Source: JASJBU01 sp965372385
GTDB lineage: Bacteria > Pseudomonadota > Gammaproteobacteria > Chromatiales > Chromatiaceae
Assembly (NCBI GenBank): GCA_965372385.1
Contig: CBDVCD010000202.1
Location: 1 to 6,477 of the forward strand
Direction: 5' to 3'
Length of the DNA: 6,477 nucleotides
The notes under the pieces are model-generated. The model saw nothing but the letters and a program-made list of their open reading frames with translations, had not been told where the DNA came from and searched no databases. How positions within the stretch are numbered: the first letter of the stretch is position 1; each line of letters starts with the position of its first letter. Below, piece after piece: positions 5,823 to 6,477 of the stretch. Both the position numbers and the translations under genes were made by a program.

Positions 5823-6477
5823 TTACAGTTTGTAGCCCCGATGGATCGCGACGATGCCGGCGGTCAGATTGAAAAAGTCACAGCGTTCGAAGCCGGCCTG
5901 CTCCATCATCATTTTGAGGGTCTCCTGGTCCGGGTGTATACGGATCGATTCGGCCAGATAGCGGTAGCTCTCTTCATCGCCGGTAATCAGTTTGCCGATC
6001 TTTGGCAGCAGGTTGAAGGAATAGAAATCGTAGATCTTCTCCAACGGCTTGAGGGTCGGCTTGGAGAACTCCAACACCAGTAGGCGACCGCCTGGTTTGA
6101 CCACCCGGAATATAGCGTTCAGTGCCAGTTGTTTGTCGGTAACATTGCGCAGACCGAAACCAATGGTTACGCAATCGAAGTGATTATCGGGAAATGGCAG
6201 GTGCTGGGCATCAGTCTGCACATAACGCAGATTTTTTACCCGGCCCTCATTCAGCATGCGGACGCGGCCCTGCTCCAGCATGGCGGCATTGATGTCGGAA
6301 AAGATTACCAGACCGTTAGGCCCAGCCAGGCCACTGAAGCGAGAGGAGAGATCCCCCGTACCCGCGGCCAGGTCGAGTACGCGCTGACCCCGGCGCACAC
6401 CGGATAACTCGATGGCTTGACGTTTCCACAGGCGGTGCACGCCAAACGACATCAGGTCGTTCATCAGGTCATATTTA
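5823..6477 (-). CDS. ubiE: UbiE, ubiquinone/menaquinone C-methyltransferase (5' end beyond window)
   Basis: UbiE is a SAM-dependent methyltransferase that C-methylates the demethoxy-ubiquinone ring (and demethylmenaquinone where present). From the methionine at 6464, 213 residues are visible, with SAM motif I VLDLAAGTGDLS (29-40), the acidic ribose-binding SDIN (56-59), TDAQHLPF (84-91), FGLRNV (103-108), LEFSKP (131-136) and the family tail SYRYLAESIRIHPDQ (166-180) with NLTAGIVAIHRGYK (199-212). That methionine is internal. The frame stays open to the edge and reads KYDLMNDLMSFG, which matches the conserved KYDxMNDLMSFG region that follows roughly 35-40 N-terminal residues in E. coli UbiE (251 residues). 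The real start therefore lies outside the window. It is the first of three same-strand ubi genes, and ubiJ follows after 33 bases. Confidence 0.97.
   Translation of the reverse strand, partial: KYDLMNDLMSFGVHRLWKRQAIELSGVRRGQRVLDLAAGTGDLSSRFSGLAGPNGLVIFSDINAAMLEQGRVRMLNEGRVKNLRYVQTDAQHLPFPDNHFDCVTIGFGLRNVTDKQLALNAIFRVVKPGGRLLVLEFSKPTLKPLEKIYDFYSFNLLPKIGKLITGDEESYRYLAESIRIHPDQETLKMMMEQAGFERCDFFNLTAGIVAIHRGYKL

Noticed and set aside
5604..6083. 159-codon plus-strand frame across the ubiJ-ubiE junction
   Set aside because: It is antisense to two recognised genes, shows no family signature, and is explained by codon bias of the real genes.
6462..6464. ATG at 6464 as the true ubiE start
   Set aside because: The frame continues upstream to the window edge with the conserved KYD residues, and the family has about 35-40 more N-terminal residues, so this methionine is internal.

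Overview
The window looks like chromosomal DNA of a gammaproteobacterium. The right half carries ubiE-ubiJ-ubiB in the order known from Escherichia coli, and every encoded protein reads as a gammaproteobacterial family member. I cannot place the genus from sequence alone. There are four confident complete genes, one gene cut by the right edge, and possibly the first codons of another gene at the left edge.

Left half (about 1-3300): a GDP-mannose locus. A phosphomannomutase gene (49-1530, minus) and a bifunctional mannose-6-phosphate isomerase/mannose-1-phosphate guanylyltransferase gene (1852-3300, plus) are divergently arranged around a 321-base spacer. Together the two proteins can take fructose-6-phosphate through mannose-6-phosphate and mannose-1-phosphate to GDP-mannose, the activated sugar for O-antigen, capsule or exopolysaccharide and the precursor of GDP-fucose, GDP-rhamnose and similar sugars.

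The divergent spacer holds the most notable structure of the window. It is a 111-base element (1721-1831) with 25-base terminal inverted repeats (one G:T mismatch) and a second GC-rich palindrome at its centre. A perfect 8-base direct repeat (ATGAATTA) abuts both ends exactly. This is the anatomy of a MITE-like non-autonomous transposon, and its right target duplication touches the ribosome binding site of the guanylyltransferase gene.

Middle gap (3301-3504): about 200 bases between the converging manC and ubiB genes. It has no convincing gene and no clear terminator, only a start-less 50-codon open stretch of unknown origin.

Right half (3505-6477, all minus strand): ubiquinone biosynthesis genes ubiE (5' end beyond the window), ubiJ and ubiB, transcribed right to left. 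They encode the C-methyltransferase, the SCP2-domain lipid-binding accessory factor and the membrane-anchored atypical kinase/ATPase. ubiJ and ubiB overlap by 4 bases (GTGA), which points to translational coupling. This part is conserved and ordinary. Apart from the small mobile element beside manC, I see no new multi-gene system here.
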